Assembly: GCA_016717265.1 (NCBI GenBank)
Contig: JADKFX010000001.1
Span: forward strand, 1,314,501 to 1,378,500
DNA length: 64,000 nt
Reading direction: 5' to 3'
DNA from: Saprospiraceae bacterium
GTDB lineage: Bacteria; Bacteroidota; Bacteroidia; Chitinophagales; Saprospiraceae
Shown: in pieces, positions 34,533-43,071 of the stretch
How positions within the stretch are numbered: position 1 is the first letter of the stretch
Layout: each line of letters opens with the position of its first letter
The notes under the pieces: model-generated
What the model was told of the DNA's origin: nothing
The model's input: only the letters and a program-made list of their open reading frames with translations
Databases searched by the model: none
Position numbers and translations under genes: made by a program

Positions 34533-35228
34533 ATGTTACAACTATTAGGACTATTCTCAATTTCTTGGTTACTAATTTGGCTTTTTGAAAAAGGGAACTT
34601 ATCAGTTTTGGGTTTGACACTTACAAAAGACAGGCTGAAATATTTCACAATCCTTTTTATTGTTTCGGCCATACTTTCTGCGACAGCTTTTCTTTTGAGA
34701 ATGTACTTTGCAAAAGAAGAATACACAATATCACAATCTTTGACGATTCAGTCAATTTTAATTGAAACCTGGTATCAATTCAGGACAGTTTTGACAGAAG
34801 AGTTAATTTGCAGAGGGGCATTACTTTACATTCTAATTAAAAAAATCGGACAGGCAAAAGCTGTACTTATTTCATCTATAATTTTTGCGGTATTGCATTG
34901 GATAAATGCAGGAGTTTGGGGCAACCTGACACAAATGATTATGGTGTTCATTTTTACATTTTCAATGGGACTTTTATTGGCTTACTCATACGCAAGAACT
35001 TTTTCATTACTGATACCTTTTGCAATACATTTTGGTTGGAACTTGACGCAGAACTATATTTTTCCAGGCACTCCAACAGGCAGCCACATTTTGACATTAA
35101 CAGCTCCACCGCCAACAGTGACAATTTCTTACTTTGCTTTTTTTACAATGCTTTTACTTCCGAAAATATCTGTAATTTTAATTGACCTTTTAATTGTAAA
35201 ACGCCATCGACAAGTTGACTTACCTTAG
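34533..35228 (+). CDS. CPBP-family intramembrane metalloprotease (Abi/CAAX-like)
   Basis: This is a membrane-embedded protease-like protein with six or more helices. The CPBP motifs are present: EE-x3-R in LTEELICRGALLYIL (about 88-102), F-x3-H in IIFAVLHWINAG, and H-x2-x-N in FAIHFGWNLTQNYIF. These supply the glutamates, histidines and asparagine of the active site. The family includes CAAX prenyl proteases, bacteriocin-immunity proteins and many of unknown role. It lies between attC-like sites as a single-gene cassette. Confidence 0.85.
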   Translation: MLQLLGLFSISWLLIWLFEKGNLSVLGLTLTKDRLKYFTILFIVSAILSATAFLLRMYFAKEEYTISQSLTIQSILIETWYQFRTVLTEELICRGALLYILIKKIGQAKAVLISSIIFAVLHWINAGVWGNLTQMIMVFIFTFSMGLLLAYSYARTFSLLIPFAIHFGWNLTQNYIFPGTPTGSHILTLTAPPPTVTISYFAFFTMLLLPKISVILIDLLIVKRHRQVDLP

Positions 35229-35242
35229 AAAAATGCCAGTAC

Positions 35243-35514
35243 ATAATAACACATTCGCAATAGGCTCGGTTGCATACTCCGCAGACAGTTTTGTGGTTAT
35301 AGAAAGATTAAAACTTATTTCGTACTATTATTTAACACAAGCATCATTGACAACAAATGACGAAAAGGAAAAAAACGAATGTACAACATCGATTTGGCAA
35401 TATGGTGGCTGAGGTGCTTCCTGGAAACATTTTTACAAGGTTCAGCATTTCTATTCCGTATGAACTTTAGTCCTAAAATCCGCCACATCGCCAACCAATC
35501 CGTTTTAGTTAACA
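35243..35514 (+). other. attC-like sites 5/6 in tandem, including copy B of the 190-bp repeat
   Basis: AATAACACATTCGCAAT...CTCCGCAGACAGTTTTGTGG is an attC left half; copy B of the repeat follows from 35307. Within it GTACAAC (35381-35387), TTTGGCAATATGGTGGC (35393-35409) and CCGCCACATCGCCAA (35480-35494) form the main dyad, then GTTTTAGTTAACA. The left half without its own right half suggests that copy B inserted into, or recombined with, an older site. Confidence 0.55.
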
Positions 35515-35596
35515 CTATGAATACCTTACTAAAACAAATAGACATAGAAGCGACAGACAAAAAGTTTATTATTAATAATTTTAAAACACAGATAGA

Positions 35597-36553
35597 ATGA
35601 AGCAAACAACAACATTAGGACACAGTGCTCTACAAGTGAAACGAATTGGACTTGGTTGTATGGGTATGTCAGAGTTTTATGGTTCTTTTAACGAAGAAGA
35701 ATCTATGAATACTTTGCATAAAGCCATCGATCTAGGAGTAAATTTTTTCGACACAGCCGACATGTATGGTTGGGGAGCAAATGAACGACTATTAGGGAAA
35801 GCGTTTAAAGGACGTTGGGGTGAGCTAATTTTAGCGACCAAGTTTGCTGTGATGCGAGGATCCAAAGGTGAATTTCTTGGACTTAACGGTAAGCCAGAAT
35901 ACATAAGACAAGCGTGCGAACAAAGTCTTAAAAATTTGGGAGTTGATACAATTGATTTGTATTACATGCATCGGCAAGACCCGAAAGTAGAAATTGAAGA
36001 AATTGTTGGTGCAATGAGTGACTTGGTAAGACACGGAAAGGTAAAGCACTTAGGCATCTGTGAAGCGAATGTAGAAACAATTCGAAGGGCACATGCTGTG
36101 CACCCGCTTACTGCCGTTCAAAACGAATATTCTTTGTGGAGCCGCGAACCTGAATATGAGATTTTGGATGTGTGTCTAGAACTTGGAATCACCTTTGTCG
36201 CATATAGTCCATTGGGTCGGGGTTTCTTAACAGGGGCTATTAAAAGCCGAGCAGATTTAGAAACAAATGATTGGCGTCTAACACTACCTCGCTTTCAAGA
36301 TGAAGCAATCGAAGAGAATTTAAAGTTTGTTGAAGTTATTGAACAAATTGCACAAGACAAAAAAGTTTGCAAAGCGCAAATTGCTTTAGCGTGGGTATTA
36401 TCTCAAAACGATGAAATCGTGACTATTCCAGGCACTAGAAAAATTCATCGTCTCGAAGAGAATTTAGGAGCATTTAAGGTGGAGTTAACAGATTCTGATC
36501 TGGCTATTATTCAAAATTCTATGCCTTCGGTAACAATTGGAAATCGTTATTAG
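35597..36553 (+). CDS. aldo/keto reductase
   Basis: This is a cytosolic NADPH-dependent oxidoreductase of the AKR superfamily, closest in style to the YajO/AKR13 group. Visible: LGCMGMSEFYG, FDTADMYGWGANE (Asp and Tyr of the tetrad), LATKFAV (Lys), YYMHRQDPKV (His), and the C-terminal NADP-binding IPGTRKIHRLEENLGA. The 318-aa length is standard. A tiny frame (35517-35600, 27 codons) before it overlaps the start by ATGA and may be a translated leader or a cassette remnant. Confidence 0.93.
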   Translation: MKQTTTLGHSALQVKRIGLGCMGMSEFYGSFNEEESMNTLHKAIDLGVNFFDTADMYGWGANERLLGKAFKGRWGELILATKFAVMRGSKGEFLGLNGKPEYIRQACEQSLKNLGVDTIDLYYMHRQDPKVEIEEIVGAMSDLVRHGKVKHLGICEANVETIRRAHAVHPLTAVQNEYSLWSREPEYEILDVCLELGITFVAYSPLGRGFLTGAIKSRADLETNDWRLTLPRFQDEAIEENLKFVEVIEQIAQDKKVCKAQIALAWVLSQNDEIVTIPGTRKIHRLEENLGAFKVELTDSDLAIIQNSMPSVTIGNRY

Positions 36554-36640
36554 TAATATACAGCGTTTTGGAATCTAATAAAGTTTTAGATATAATTAAA
36601 AGATAAATTCAAAAACTAATTATTGCCAACAAAGCGTTTA

Positions 36641-36790
36641 TACACTGATGGGTGTTCAGTGGTTCATTGAACATGCAAGCGCGCATCAACATTTTTGGTG
36701 GCTTGACAGTTTTGTGCTCCCCCGCCTGAATGGTGCAGTCGGGCAGGGAAATCGCCAATTCTTAATTCCACAAACCGTTCGTTAACAGCT
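36641..36790 (+). other. attC-like site 7
   Basis: Left part TTTTTGGTGGCTTGACAG (about 36690-36710) and right part AAATCGCCAATTC (36748-36760) with ACCGTTCGTTAACAGC form a weaker dyad of the same type as sites 1 and 3 (shared ATCGCCAA and CCGTT). GTTCAGTGG/TTCATTGAAC is an extra small dyad at its start. It lies between two unrelated + strand genes. Confidence 0.4.
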
Positions 36791-36830
36791 ATATTAAGAA
36801 AAAATTCTACATCAAAAATTTGATTGATTT

Positions 36831-37679
36831 ATGATAAAACAGATTTATCGATTTTTAAATCCAAGATTTCAGAACTTATTTCTTGAATACAAAGTCGATC
36901 TTAAACCAAGATACGGACATGGAAAGCCCGCACATCAAGAATTATTAAATATTATTAATTTAAATAGAGACAAATACAAAGAATTGATATGTAAATCACT
37001 TTCTTTGAAAGAGCGAATTTGGACAATTCAGGATTCAAGTAAAGAAGACAACCCGATTAATCCACGGTGGAATAATGGCTTTTTACCTGGACTTGATATT
37101 ATTGGCATTTATACATTATTGACTATGTATAAGCCTAAAAAATATATCGAGATTGGATCCGGAAATTCAACAAAAGTTGCATATAAAGTTAAGAAAGATT
37201 CAAATTTGACTACAGAGATAATTTCAATTGATCCTATGCCACGCGCAGAGATCGATAATCTTGCAGATAAAGTTTTCAGGGTTCCATTTGAAAATATTGA
37301 TTTTAACATCTTGGAAGCTTTAAATGAAAATGACATTCTCTTCGTTGATAATTCACACAGAATATTGCCAAATTCAGATTCTATGGTGTTTTATCTTGAG
37401 ATATTGCCCAGACTTAAAAAAGGGGTTATTGTTCATATTCATGATATTTATCTTCCCTATGACTATCCACAATTTATGTGTGACAAATTCTATTCAGAAC
37501 AATATGGATTGGCAATGTATTTACTAGCAAACTCAAAAAAATACGAGACCATTTTGCCGAATTATTTCATATCGGAGGACAAAGAATTATCAGAAATGAT
37601 TTCACCAATTTGGGAACATGATAACCTTAAGAATGTTGAAAAACATGGAGGTTCATTCTGGATTAAAATAAACGAGTAA
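36831..37679 (+). CDS. class I SAM methyltransferase-like protein (Methyltransf_24-like)
   Basis: This 282-aa protein has a central Rossmann fold: KKYIEIGSGNSTKVAYKVKK (motif I-like), EIISIDPMPRAEIDNLADKVFRVPFENID (acidic beta2), ENDILFVDNSHRILPNSD and RLKKGVIVHIHDIYLPYDYP, the D-x-H-D pattern seen in Methyltransf_24 and related metal-aided enzymes. The N-terminal about 90 aa are unassigned. The substrate is unknown. It is one more methyltransferase unrelated in sequence to the others in the array. Confidence 0.72.
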   Translation: MIKQIYRFLNPRFQNLFLEYKVDLKPRYGHGKPAHQELLNIINLNRDKYKELICKSLSLKERIWTIQDSSKEDNPINPRWNNGFLPGLDIIGIYTLLTMYKPKKYIEIGSGNSTKVAYKVKKDSNLTTEIISIDPMPRAEIDNLADKVFRVPFENIDFNILEALNENDILFVDNSHRILPNSDSMVFYLEILPRLKKGVIVHIHDIYLPYDYPQFMCDKFYSEQYGLAMYLLANSKKYETILPNYFISEDKELSEMISPIWEHDNLKNVEKHGGSFWIKINE

Positions 37680-37861
37680 ATATACTCCGGTTGCCAAACA
37701 CAGGGTATTGTATATGCAGGTTTCAAAGGTTTGTAGCTCGTTAAAAATGCCAAGCTAATTGGATCAGAATTCGGGTTTGTAAACCCTCACAACACCATAC
37801 TATCAAAGCTTAGCAGGGATGCCATAACGACAAAAATAACATTGACATAGAAACAAATATT

Positions 37862-37869
37862 TATCTTTG
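37862..37869 (+). promoter_or_regulatory. -7 box of the SRPBCC gene
   Basis: TATCTTTG lies 21 bp before the ATG at 37891; TTGAC (37842-37846) upstream is a weak -33 candidate. The promoter remains although the gene is broken. Confidence 0.45.
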
Positions 37870-37890
37870 ACACCGCTAAATATTTTAAAA

Positions 37891-38345
37891 ATGGCAGACA
37901 AAAAAGCGATCTCTTCAGCAACAACTTTTGAAATGCAAACTTTCGTTGCAACCAACATTAAAGCACCAGCTGACAAAATTTTGCGGCTGTTGACAGAAGC
38001 TAAGAATTTCACAAAATGGAATTCAACCCAAGTTTCACTTCAAGGTGAAATGAAGCAGGGTGAATCAACCAGACTTGTTTCTAAGGTAGACCCAACGTGA
38101 ATTTTCAAACTCAAAGATGCTGAACAGACATCGATTACACTTGTTTGGAAAGATATTTTTGCAACGCTGTTTGCGAGTGTTAGGATTTTTAAATTGTAAT
38201 CTAAATAAGATGAGTCAACAGATTTCTCAAGGACAGAAATTTTTAAGGAATAATTCTACCGATGATTAAAAGTTCATTTCCTGACTTCAAAGAAAATTTT
38301 CAAAAATATGCTGTGGATTTGTAAAAGACCGCAGAAAATAATTAA
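37891..38345 (+). pseudogene. SRPBCC (START-like) protein, broken
   Basis: The N-terminal frame MADKKAISSATTFEMQTFVATNIKAPADKILRLLTEAKNFTKWNSTQVSLQGEMKQGESTRLVSKVDPT ends at TGA 38098, where the family continues (the DNA still reads IFKLKDAEQTSITLVWKDI). The family's C terminus, SSFPDFKENFQKYAVDL-stop-KTAENN, is still readable up to 38345, with a TAA in place of Lys. There are point stops plus a loss of about 20 residues, so this is true decay and not only homopolymer noise. Such proteins bind hydrophobic ligands. Confidence 0.7.
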
Positions 38346-38363
38346 CCAATAAAATTTATAAAA

Positions 38364-38768
38364 ATGGCACAAGAAGGAACAAAAGAAAATCCATGGAAGC
38401 TAAAAACACCTCCTTTGACTTCTGATTACGAAATGTACAAAGACGAAAAGGATGGAAAAGAAGTAATCGTTTGTGTTGTTGGCAAAACCACATTGCTTTA
38501 TGACTATCGCTGCTTGACGGACCTTCAAACTATGCTTAAAAAACACGGCGATTGGTTGGAGCTTGGTAGCGCAGACGAACAGAAGCCTGCTAAAGAAGGG
38601 ACGGTTGAAGCCTGGGGGCGTTCCGAGAAAAATCCTGTTGGTGGTTGGTATGGACTAAAGAAAGGGCTTCGTGGACGCTTTGGAATGTATGTTCCACCTT
38701 TGATGGAAAAACTTGGACTTGCAGAAGTAACACACGATCCCAAGGGAAACAAAATGAGAGCAAAGTAA
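38364..38768 (+). CDS. conserved hypothetical protein (DUF6855-like)
   Basis: This 134-aa soluble protein matches from memory a conserved bacterial family: GTKENPWKLKTPPLTSDYEMYKDEKDGKEVIVCVVGKTTLLYDYRCLTDLQTMLKKHGDWLELGSADEQKPAKEGTVEAWGRSEKNPVGGWYGLKKGLRGRFGMYVPPLMEKLGLAEVTHDPKGNKMRA. The function is unknown; the even conservation suggests a small single-domain protein. The DUF6855 name needs a profile search. It sits 18 bp after the broken SRPBCC gene and appears intact, with no stops or shifts. Confidence 0.75.
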   Translation: MAQEGTKENPWKLKTPPLTSDYEMYKDEKDGKEVIVCVVGKTTLLYDYRCLTDLQTMLKKHGDWLELGSADEQKPAKEGTVEAWGRSEKNPVGGWYGLKKGLRGRFGMYVPPLMEKLGLAEVTHDPKGNKMRAK

Positions 38769-38889
38769 CTACCGTCGAATAAATACTTAAGGTGAATACG
38801 CAATTGTTATTCCGTTAAAGCTGGATAAATAGACGGGGTTGTGTTGCTGAAATGCCACAAGCTAGGTTCTGCAACCGGTATTGTGGATA

Positions 38890-39189
38890 ATGAATATTAT
38901 AGTTTTGACAATATGAATCACAAATTAAATCTTCGGATTACAAAAAAATAAAAATTATCCAGCTTATTTTAGTGAAACAAAGCAATCAAACATTTTGATT
39001 GTAACAGATGAAAGTTTGTCGTTTTTATTTTGAATTTACTTTGACAATTTTAAACTGATGGTTCAAGAGGGTGCTTTTAAATTCGGTTTAGGATTATATG
39101 GCGGTTTAGCCGATTAGTATATTATTGGAGATGAAGACATTTTACGGTTTGACAAACCAACTTTTGGACAAAGATGGAATCCACTGTAA
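38890..39189 (+). pseudogene. decayed conserved hypothetical gene
   Basis: After an apparent frameshift near 38935 one frame reads GLQKNKNYPAYFSETKQSNILIVTDESLSFLF, TGA, IYFDNFKLMVQEGAFKFGLGLYGGLAD, TAG, YIIGDEDILRFDKPTFGQRWNPL, TAA. Two point stops interrupt continuous protein-like text. I do not know the family. It is a lost cassette gene. Confidence 0.6.
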
Positions 39190-39350
39190 CCTAAAAATAA
39201 ATTATGCTACCTAAACAATACAAAATACAAACCAATTATAATCTTGTTGGCGGATTTTTTAAATTGTATTTTGCAAATAGAAATCCAAAACTTTAGTATT
39301 TTCACACGATGCCCTAATCTGTCAATGTAAAACAACAAAGCCAAATACGA

Positions 39351-39668
39351 ATGATAGTATCAGTAACTAAAATCGAGTTAAATTCTTATTCAAAGTTTAT
39401 TTCCTTTTTTAAGTTTAATGGGCAAATTATCAAAGAGTTGAAACACTCAAAGTGTATAAAATATAAAATAGCCGGCAATTGGAATTTGAAAGTGTGGTAC
39501 ACCATGACATTATGGGCAAATGAAACTGAGCTTAACGAGTTTTATCGGAATGGTACACATTTAGAAGCAATGAAACAATCGAAGACATTTTCTTCTAAAA
39601 TTCAATCCCATCGGATACAGAATGAGGATTTGATAAGTTGGAAGGAAGCTAAAAAACTATTTGTTTAA
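39351..39668 (+). CDS. DUF3291-like small protein (dimeric alpha-beta barrel type)
   Basis: This 105-aa cytosolic protein reads MIVSVTKIELNSYSKFISFFKFNGQIIKELKHSKCIKYKIAGNWNLKVWYTMTLWANETELNEFYRNGTHLEAMKQSKTFSSKIQSHRIQNEDLISWKEAKKLF. The pattern W-x-YTMTLWxxxxELxxFYxxGxHLxAMK is that of DUF3291/antibiotic-monooxygenase-like ferredoxin-fold proteins. Its reaction is unknown. It appears intact and stands alone with decayed neighbours on both sides. Confidence 0.65.
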   Translation: MIVSVTKIELNSYSKFISFFKFNGQIIKELKHSKCIKYKIAGNWNLKVWYTMTLWANETELNEFYRNGTHLEAMKQSKTFSSKIQSHRIQNEDLISWKEAKKLFV

Positions 39669-39692
39669 AATTAATTCCATAATTAAGGACGA

Positions 39693-39851
39693 ATGGACAA
39701 ATTGAAAGTATGGACTGAAAACCAGAATTCAGAGAAGTTTTATTATGCCACAAAGGCAAATTTGAAACTCGAACAGTTGATGGAACCTGGCTTTAATTCA
39801 AACTATAGAAAAAGAAATATGGCAAGTACGGATTGTGTAAGTCTTGGATGA
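39693..39851 (+). pseudogene. fragment resembling rifampin ADP-ribosyltransferase (Arr)
   Basis: MDKLKVWTENQNSEKFYYATKANLKLEQLMEPGFNSNYRKRNMA resembles the Arr N terminus (FYHGTKADLKxGDLIEPGYNSNYGxRKxA), although the usual HGT reads YAT. The frame stops at 39851, and the later Arr core (YLTATLDAA..GAEL, EPTGPxEDDPN) is absent. It is a truncated, inactive remnant; arr is a classical integron-cassette gene. The match rests on about 28 residues. Confidence 0.45.
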
Positions 39852-40039
39852 TCCAATATTACCAAACCAACTTCTTCAATGGGAAGAATAGCTTTTCTGA
39901 TATTGCTACAAAATGGTTAGCAATTTAAAACCTAATGTAAAATTAAACATTTAACTTGAGCATATTCCAAAATTTTAAATCAGCATTTTTAAAAAAAATC
40001 TGATATCTCAAACTGAATTATCTAAAAAATTTTCTAATC

Positions 40040-40414
40040 TCACTCTTGAAATAATGCACAACATGCACCTGCAGGATCTTTAATGATTGCATACCGGGCA
40101 CCTCCACCATAAGATTTTGGTCCGGATAGGATTTCCCCACCTTTTTGTTTAAGGATTTCTAAGCTTGCGTCTAAATCGGCTACGTAAAAATATACTAACC
40201 ACATAGGCGGTATATCTTTATTGCCGCCTCTTGCATGACAAATACCAGATTTAGTTTGGTTGTCATCAGGAGAATTCATACAATAATCAGAATAGCCACC
40301 CATGTCCATTTCTGTTATTGTATAGCCTATTACAGAGGCATAAAAATCTTTGATCTCCGATGCATTTTCAACGGTAAGATCAGCCCAACTAAAAGAACCG
40401 ATTGCTGCCTTCAT
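40040..40414 (-). CDS. VOC-family (glyoxalase/bleomycin-resistance-fold) protein
   Basis: This 124-aa protein is a vicinal-oxygen-chelate-fold protein: SFSWADLTVENASEIKDFYASVIGYTITEMDMGGYSDYCM, the second module VYFYVADLDASLEILKQKGGEILSGPKSYGGGARYAIIKDPAGACCALFQ. Two beta-alpha-beta-beta-beta repeats are visible. The metal ligand at the usual His of the first strand is replaced (SFSWADL), so enzyme activity is uncertain. It is on the minus strand, marking the end of the + strand array. Confidence 0.85.
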   Translation of the reverse strand: MKAAIGSFSWADLTVENASEIKDFYASVIGYTITEMDMGGYSDYCMNSPDDNQTKSGICHARGGNKDIPPMWLVYFYVADLDASLEILKQKGGEILSGPKSYGGGARYAIIKDPAGACCALFQE

Positions 40415-40708
40415 GATTTTTTTTTAAAAGAATTTATAATTAAAATAGTCTAAATGTCCTGATTGTAAAACCATATGCCTAATAAGCTGTGCTCCATGAG
40501 TAGGCTCTGGTAATTTATTTCGCTCACCCAAAAGCATGCTAGAATTACAAAAATAACTGAAATATTGGAAATTATTTTTCAGGCGTAGTGAATTTTAAAC
40601 CAGGCTGGTGATTCCTATGAACACCCATATTATTTATAAACAAACACCCTGAAATGGTCTTAAATAGCAATTTTATATATAAAAAACCTTCATATGAACC
40701 ATCTGGCT

Positions 40709-40716
40709 TATATTTG
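40709..40716 (+). promoter_or_regulatory. -7 box of metG
   Basis: TATATTTG lies 19 bp before the metG ATG. No clear -33 TTTG was found at the expected distance. Confidence 0.45.
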
Positions 40717-40735
40717 CAGGAATTTAATTTTCTGA

Positions 40736-42892
40736 ATGATCCATTATAAAAGACATCTGGTCACTGCGGCGCTTCCGTATGCTAATGGACCCTTGCATGT
40801 TGGTCATCTGTGTGGTGCCTATTTACCAGCTGACGTCTATGTTAGGTTTCAGCGATTAATGGGAAAGGATATTTTATTAATTTGTGGTTCTGACGAACAT
40901 GGTGCTGCAATAACTATGAGGGCGATAAAAGAAAACAAGTCGTCACAAGAGATTATAGATACCTATCATTCGTTATTTCAAAAAACGTTTAAAGGCATTG
41001 GTATTTCATTTGATTATTACCACCGCACTTCGGATCCCCTACATCATAAAACTTCGCAAGACTTTTTTCGCGATTTATATAATCAGGGAGAATTCCAGGA
41101 AATAGAATCAGAACAATATTATGATACCAAAAACGAACAATTTCTTGCAGATCGATATATCGTTGGGACCTGTCCTAAATGTGGAAATGAAAATGCTTAT
41201 GGTGATCAATGTGAGCAATGTGGTAGTTCGTTAAGTCCTACAGAACTTATAAATCCAAAATCAGTACTCAGTGGTGAGACACCAATTCTTAAGAAAACTA
41301 AACATTGGTATCTTCCTTTAAATCTATATGAGTCCTGGCTTAAACCTTGGCTGGAAGAAGGTTTATTAAATGGTCAAGAACATCATGATCCAGCGGCTTG
41401 GAAAAATCATGTATTGGGTCAATGTAAATCCTGGATAGAAGGCGGATTGCAAGCAAGAGCCATGACACGGGATTTAGATTGGGGTGTGGATGTTCCTCCT
41501 GAAATTCCTGGAAGTGAAGGCAAAAAATTGTATGTCTGGTTGGATGCTCCCATTGGATATATTTCGGCAACAAAACAATGGGCAATCGACCATCACAAAG
41601 ACTGGGAATTATATTGGAAAGATCCGGAATCTGAACTCATCCATTTTATAGGAAAAGATAATATTGTATTTCATTGTATCATTTTTCCAGCAATTTTAAA
41701 AGCTCACGGTTCTTATAATCTTCCAAGTAATGTACCTGCAAATCAGTTTATGAATTTGGAAGGAAATAAAATTTCAACTTCCAGAAACTGGGCAGTTTGG
41801 GTACATGAATATTTGGATGAATTGCCAGGATTAGAAGATTCCCTCCGGTATTATTTGATTAAAAATATGCCGGAACAAAAAGATAGTGAGTTTACCTGGA
41901 AAACATTTCAGGATGCGCATAATAATGAACTGGTAAATAATCTATCTAATTTTGTACATCGCGTTTTATCCTTAGTTCATAAATTTTATAAAGGAAAAGT
42001 ACCAGATTTTGATCCAGATGAAAGTATTGAAGGAGTTGCAGGCGATGAATTAGGTGGATTCCATGATGCAGAAATGATTTATCTTTTTGATATCCTGGAT
42101 GAATTAAATCAACATCTCCGGGAATTTGATTTTAGGTCTGCCCTTAAATCATTAATGCAAATATCGAGTTCTGGAAATCAATTATTACAAAATAATGAAC
42201 CCTGGAAAATGCAAAAGTCCAGTCCGGAAACGGTTGAAGTCGTTATGAATTTATGTGTGCATTATGTGGTTGCATTGAGTGTTGCAATGAAACCGTTTTT
42301 GCCATTTACTTCTGACAAATTAAGAATCATGCTGGATCTTCCTCCACTAGAGGAAAAAGGGGAATTGAATGAAATGTTAGATAAAATTGCTGAGGGTGAA
42401 TTTTTAATTCAAGCAGGTCACCAATTAAAGGAAGCTACTTATTTGTATTCCCGGATTGAAGATGACTTAATTCAAAAACAAATTGACAAACTCCATAAGC
42501 CTGAAAATAAAATGACGCATATTGAAATTGAAGAGAACAGCAATACCGTTTATCATCCCTTGAAAGAAACGATTAGCTATGATGATTTTGCTAAAATAGA
42601 TTTGCGCACAGCTAAAATTATCGCTGCTGAAAAAGTAGCAAAGGCAGATAAACTTTTAAAACTTAGTTTAGACTTAGGTTTCGAAACTCGAACGGTAGTT
42701 AGTGGTATTGCTCAACATTACAGTCCGGAAGAAATCATTGGTAAAAATGTCTTAATCTTAGCGAATCTTGCACCCCGATCTTTAAAAGGAATAGAATCTA
42801 ATGGAATGATCCTCATGGCAGAAAACGCAGAAGGCAAACTAACGTTTGTTAGTACTTTGGAGGAGTGGCAAAAAGGGAGCATCGTTAAATAA
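40736..42892 (+). CDS. metG: methionyl-tRNA synthetase
   Basis: MetRS charges tRNA-Met with methionine in the cytosol. Class I signature: PLHVGHLCGAYLPADVY (HIGH-type, 20-23); the zinc knuckle CPKCGNENAYGDQCEQCG near residue 145; KISTS (KMSKS-type) near 345. The anticodon-binding helices follow, then a C-terminal EMAPII/Arc1p-like tRNA-binding domain from about 605 (YDDFAKIDLRTAKIIAAEKVAKADKLLKLSLDLGFETRTVVSGIAQHYSPEEI...PRSLKGIESNGMILMA). The 718-aa, dimeric two-domain form is usual in Bacteroidota. Confidence 0.97.
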   Translation: MIHYKRHLVTAALPYANGPLHVGHLCGAYLPADVYVRFQRLMGKDILLICGSDEHGAAITMRAIKENKSSQEIIDTYHSLFQKTFKGIGISFDYYHRTSDPLHHKTSQDFFRDLYNQGEFQEIESEQYYDTKNEQFLADRYIVGTCPKCGNENAYGDQCEQCGSSLSPTELINPKSVLSGETPILKKTKHWYLPLNLYESWLKPWLEEGLLNGQEHHDPAAWKNHVLGQCKSWIEGGLQARAMTRDLDWGVDVPPEIPGSEGKKLYVWLDAPIGYISATKQWAIDHHKDWELYWKDPESELIHFIGKDNIVFHCIIFPAILKAHGSYNLPSNVPANQFMNLEGNKISTSRNWAVWVHEYLDELPGLEDSLRYYLIKNMPEQKDSEFTWKTFQDAHNNELVNNLSNFVHRVLSLVHKFYKGKVPDFDPDESIEGVAGDELGGFHDAEMIYLFDILDELNQHLREFDFRSALKSLMQISSSGNQLLQNNEPWKMQKSSPETVEVVMNLCVHYVVALSVAMKPFLPFTSDKLRIMLDLPPLEEKGELNEMLDKIAEGEFLIQAGHQLKEATYLYSRIEDDLIQKQIDKLHKPENKMTHIEIEENSNTVYHPLKETISYDDFAKIDLRTAKIIAAEKVAKADKLLKLSLDLGFETRTVVSGIAQHYSPEEIIGKNVLILANLAPRSLKGIESNGMILMAENAEGKLTFVSTLEEWQKGSIVK

Positions 42893-43071
42893 ATTAAATA
42901 TTTTTTAGCGGGTCTTAGCCTTCCGTTTTAAATCGCAGCATAGTATTTTCTAATGACTTCAGCTTGTTCTATGACGCGTGCTTGTACAGCTATAATAGTT
43001 GCCAGAATTCAACGAGCGAAGCGAAAATAGTAAGCTAGAATGTGTATTATTCCAGTTTTAAAATTCTTCGA

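Noticed and set aside
35517..35600. 27-codon frame overlapping the aldo/keto reductase start
   Set aside because: Possible leader peptide, but nothing beyond ATGA spacing supports it.
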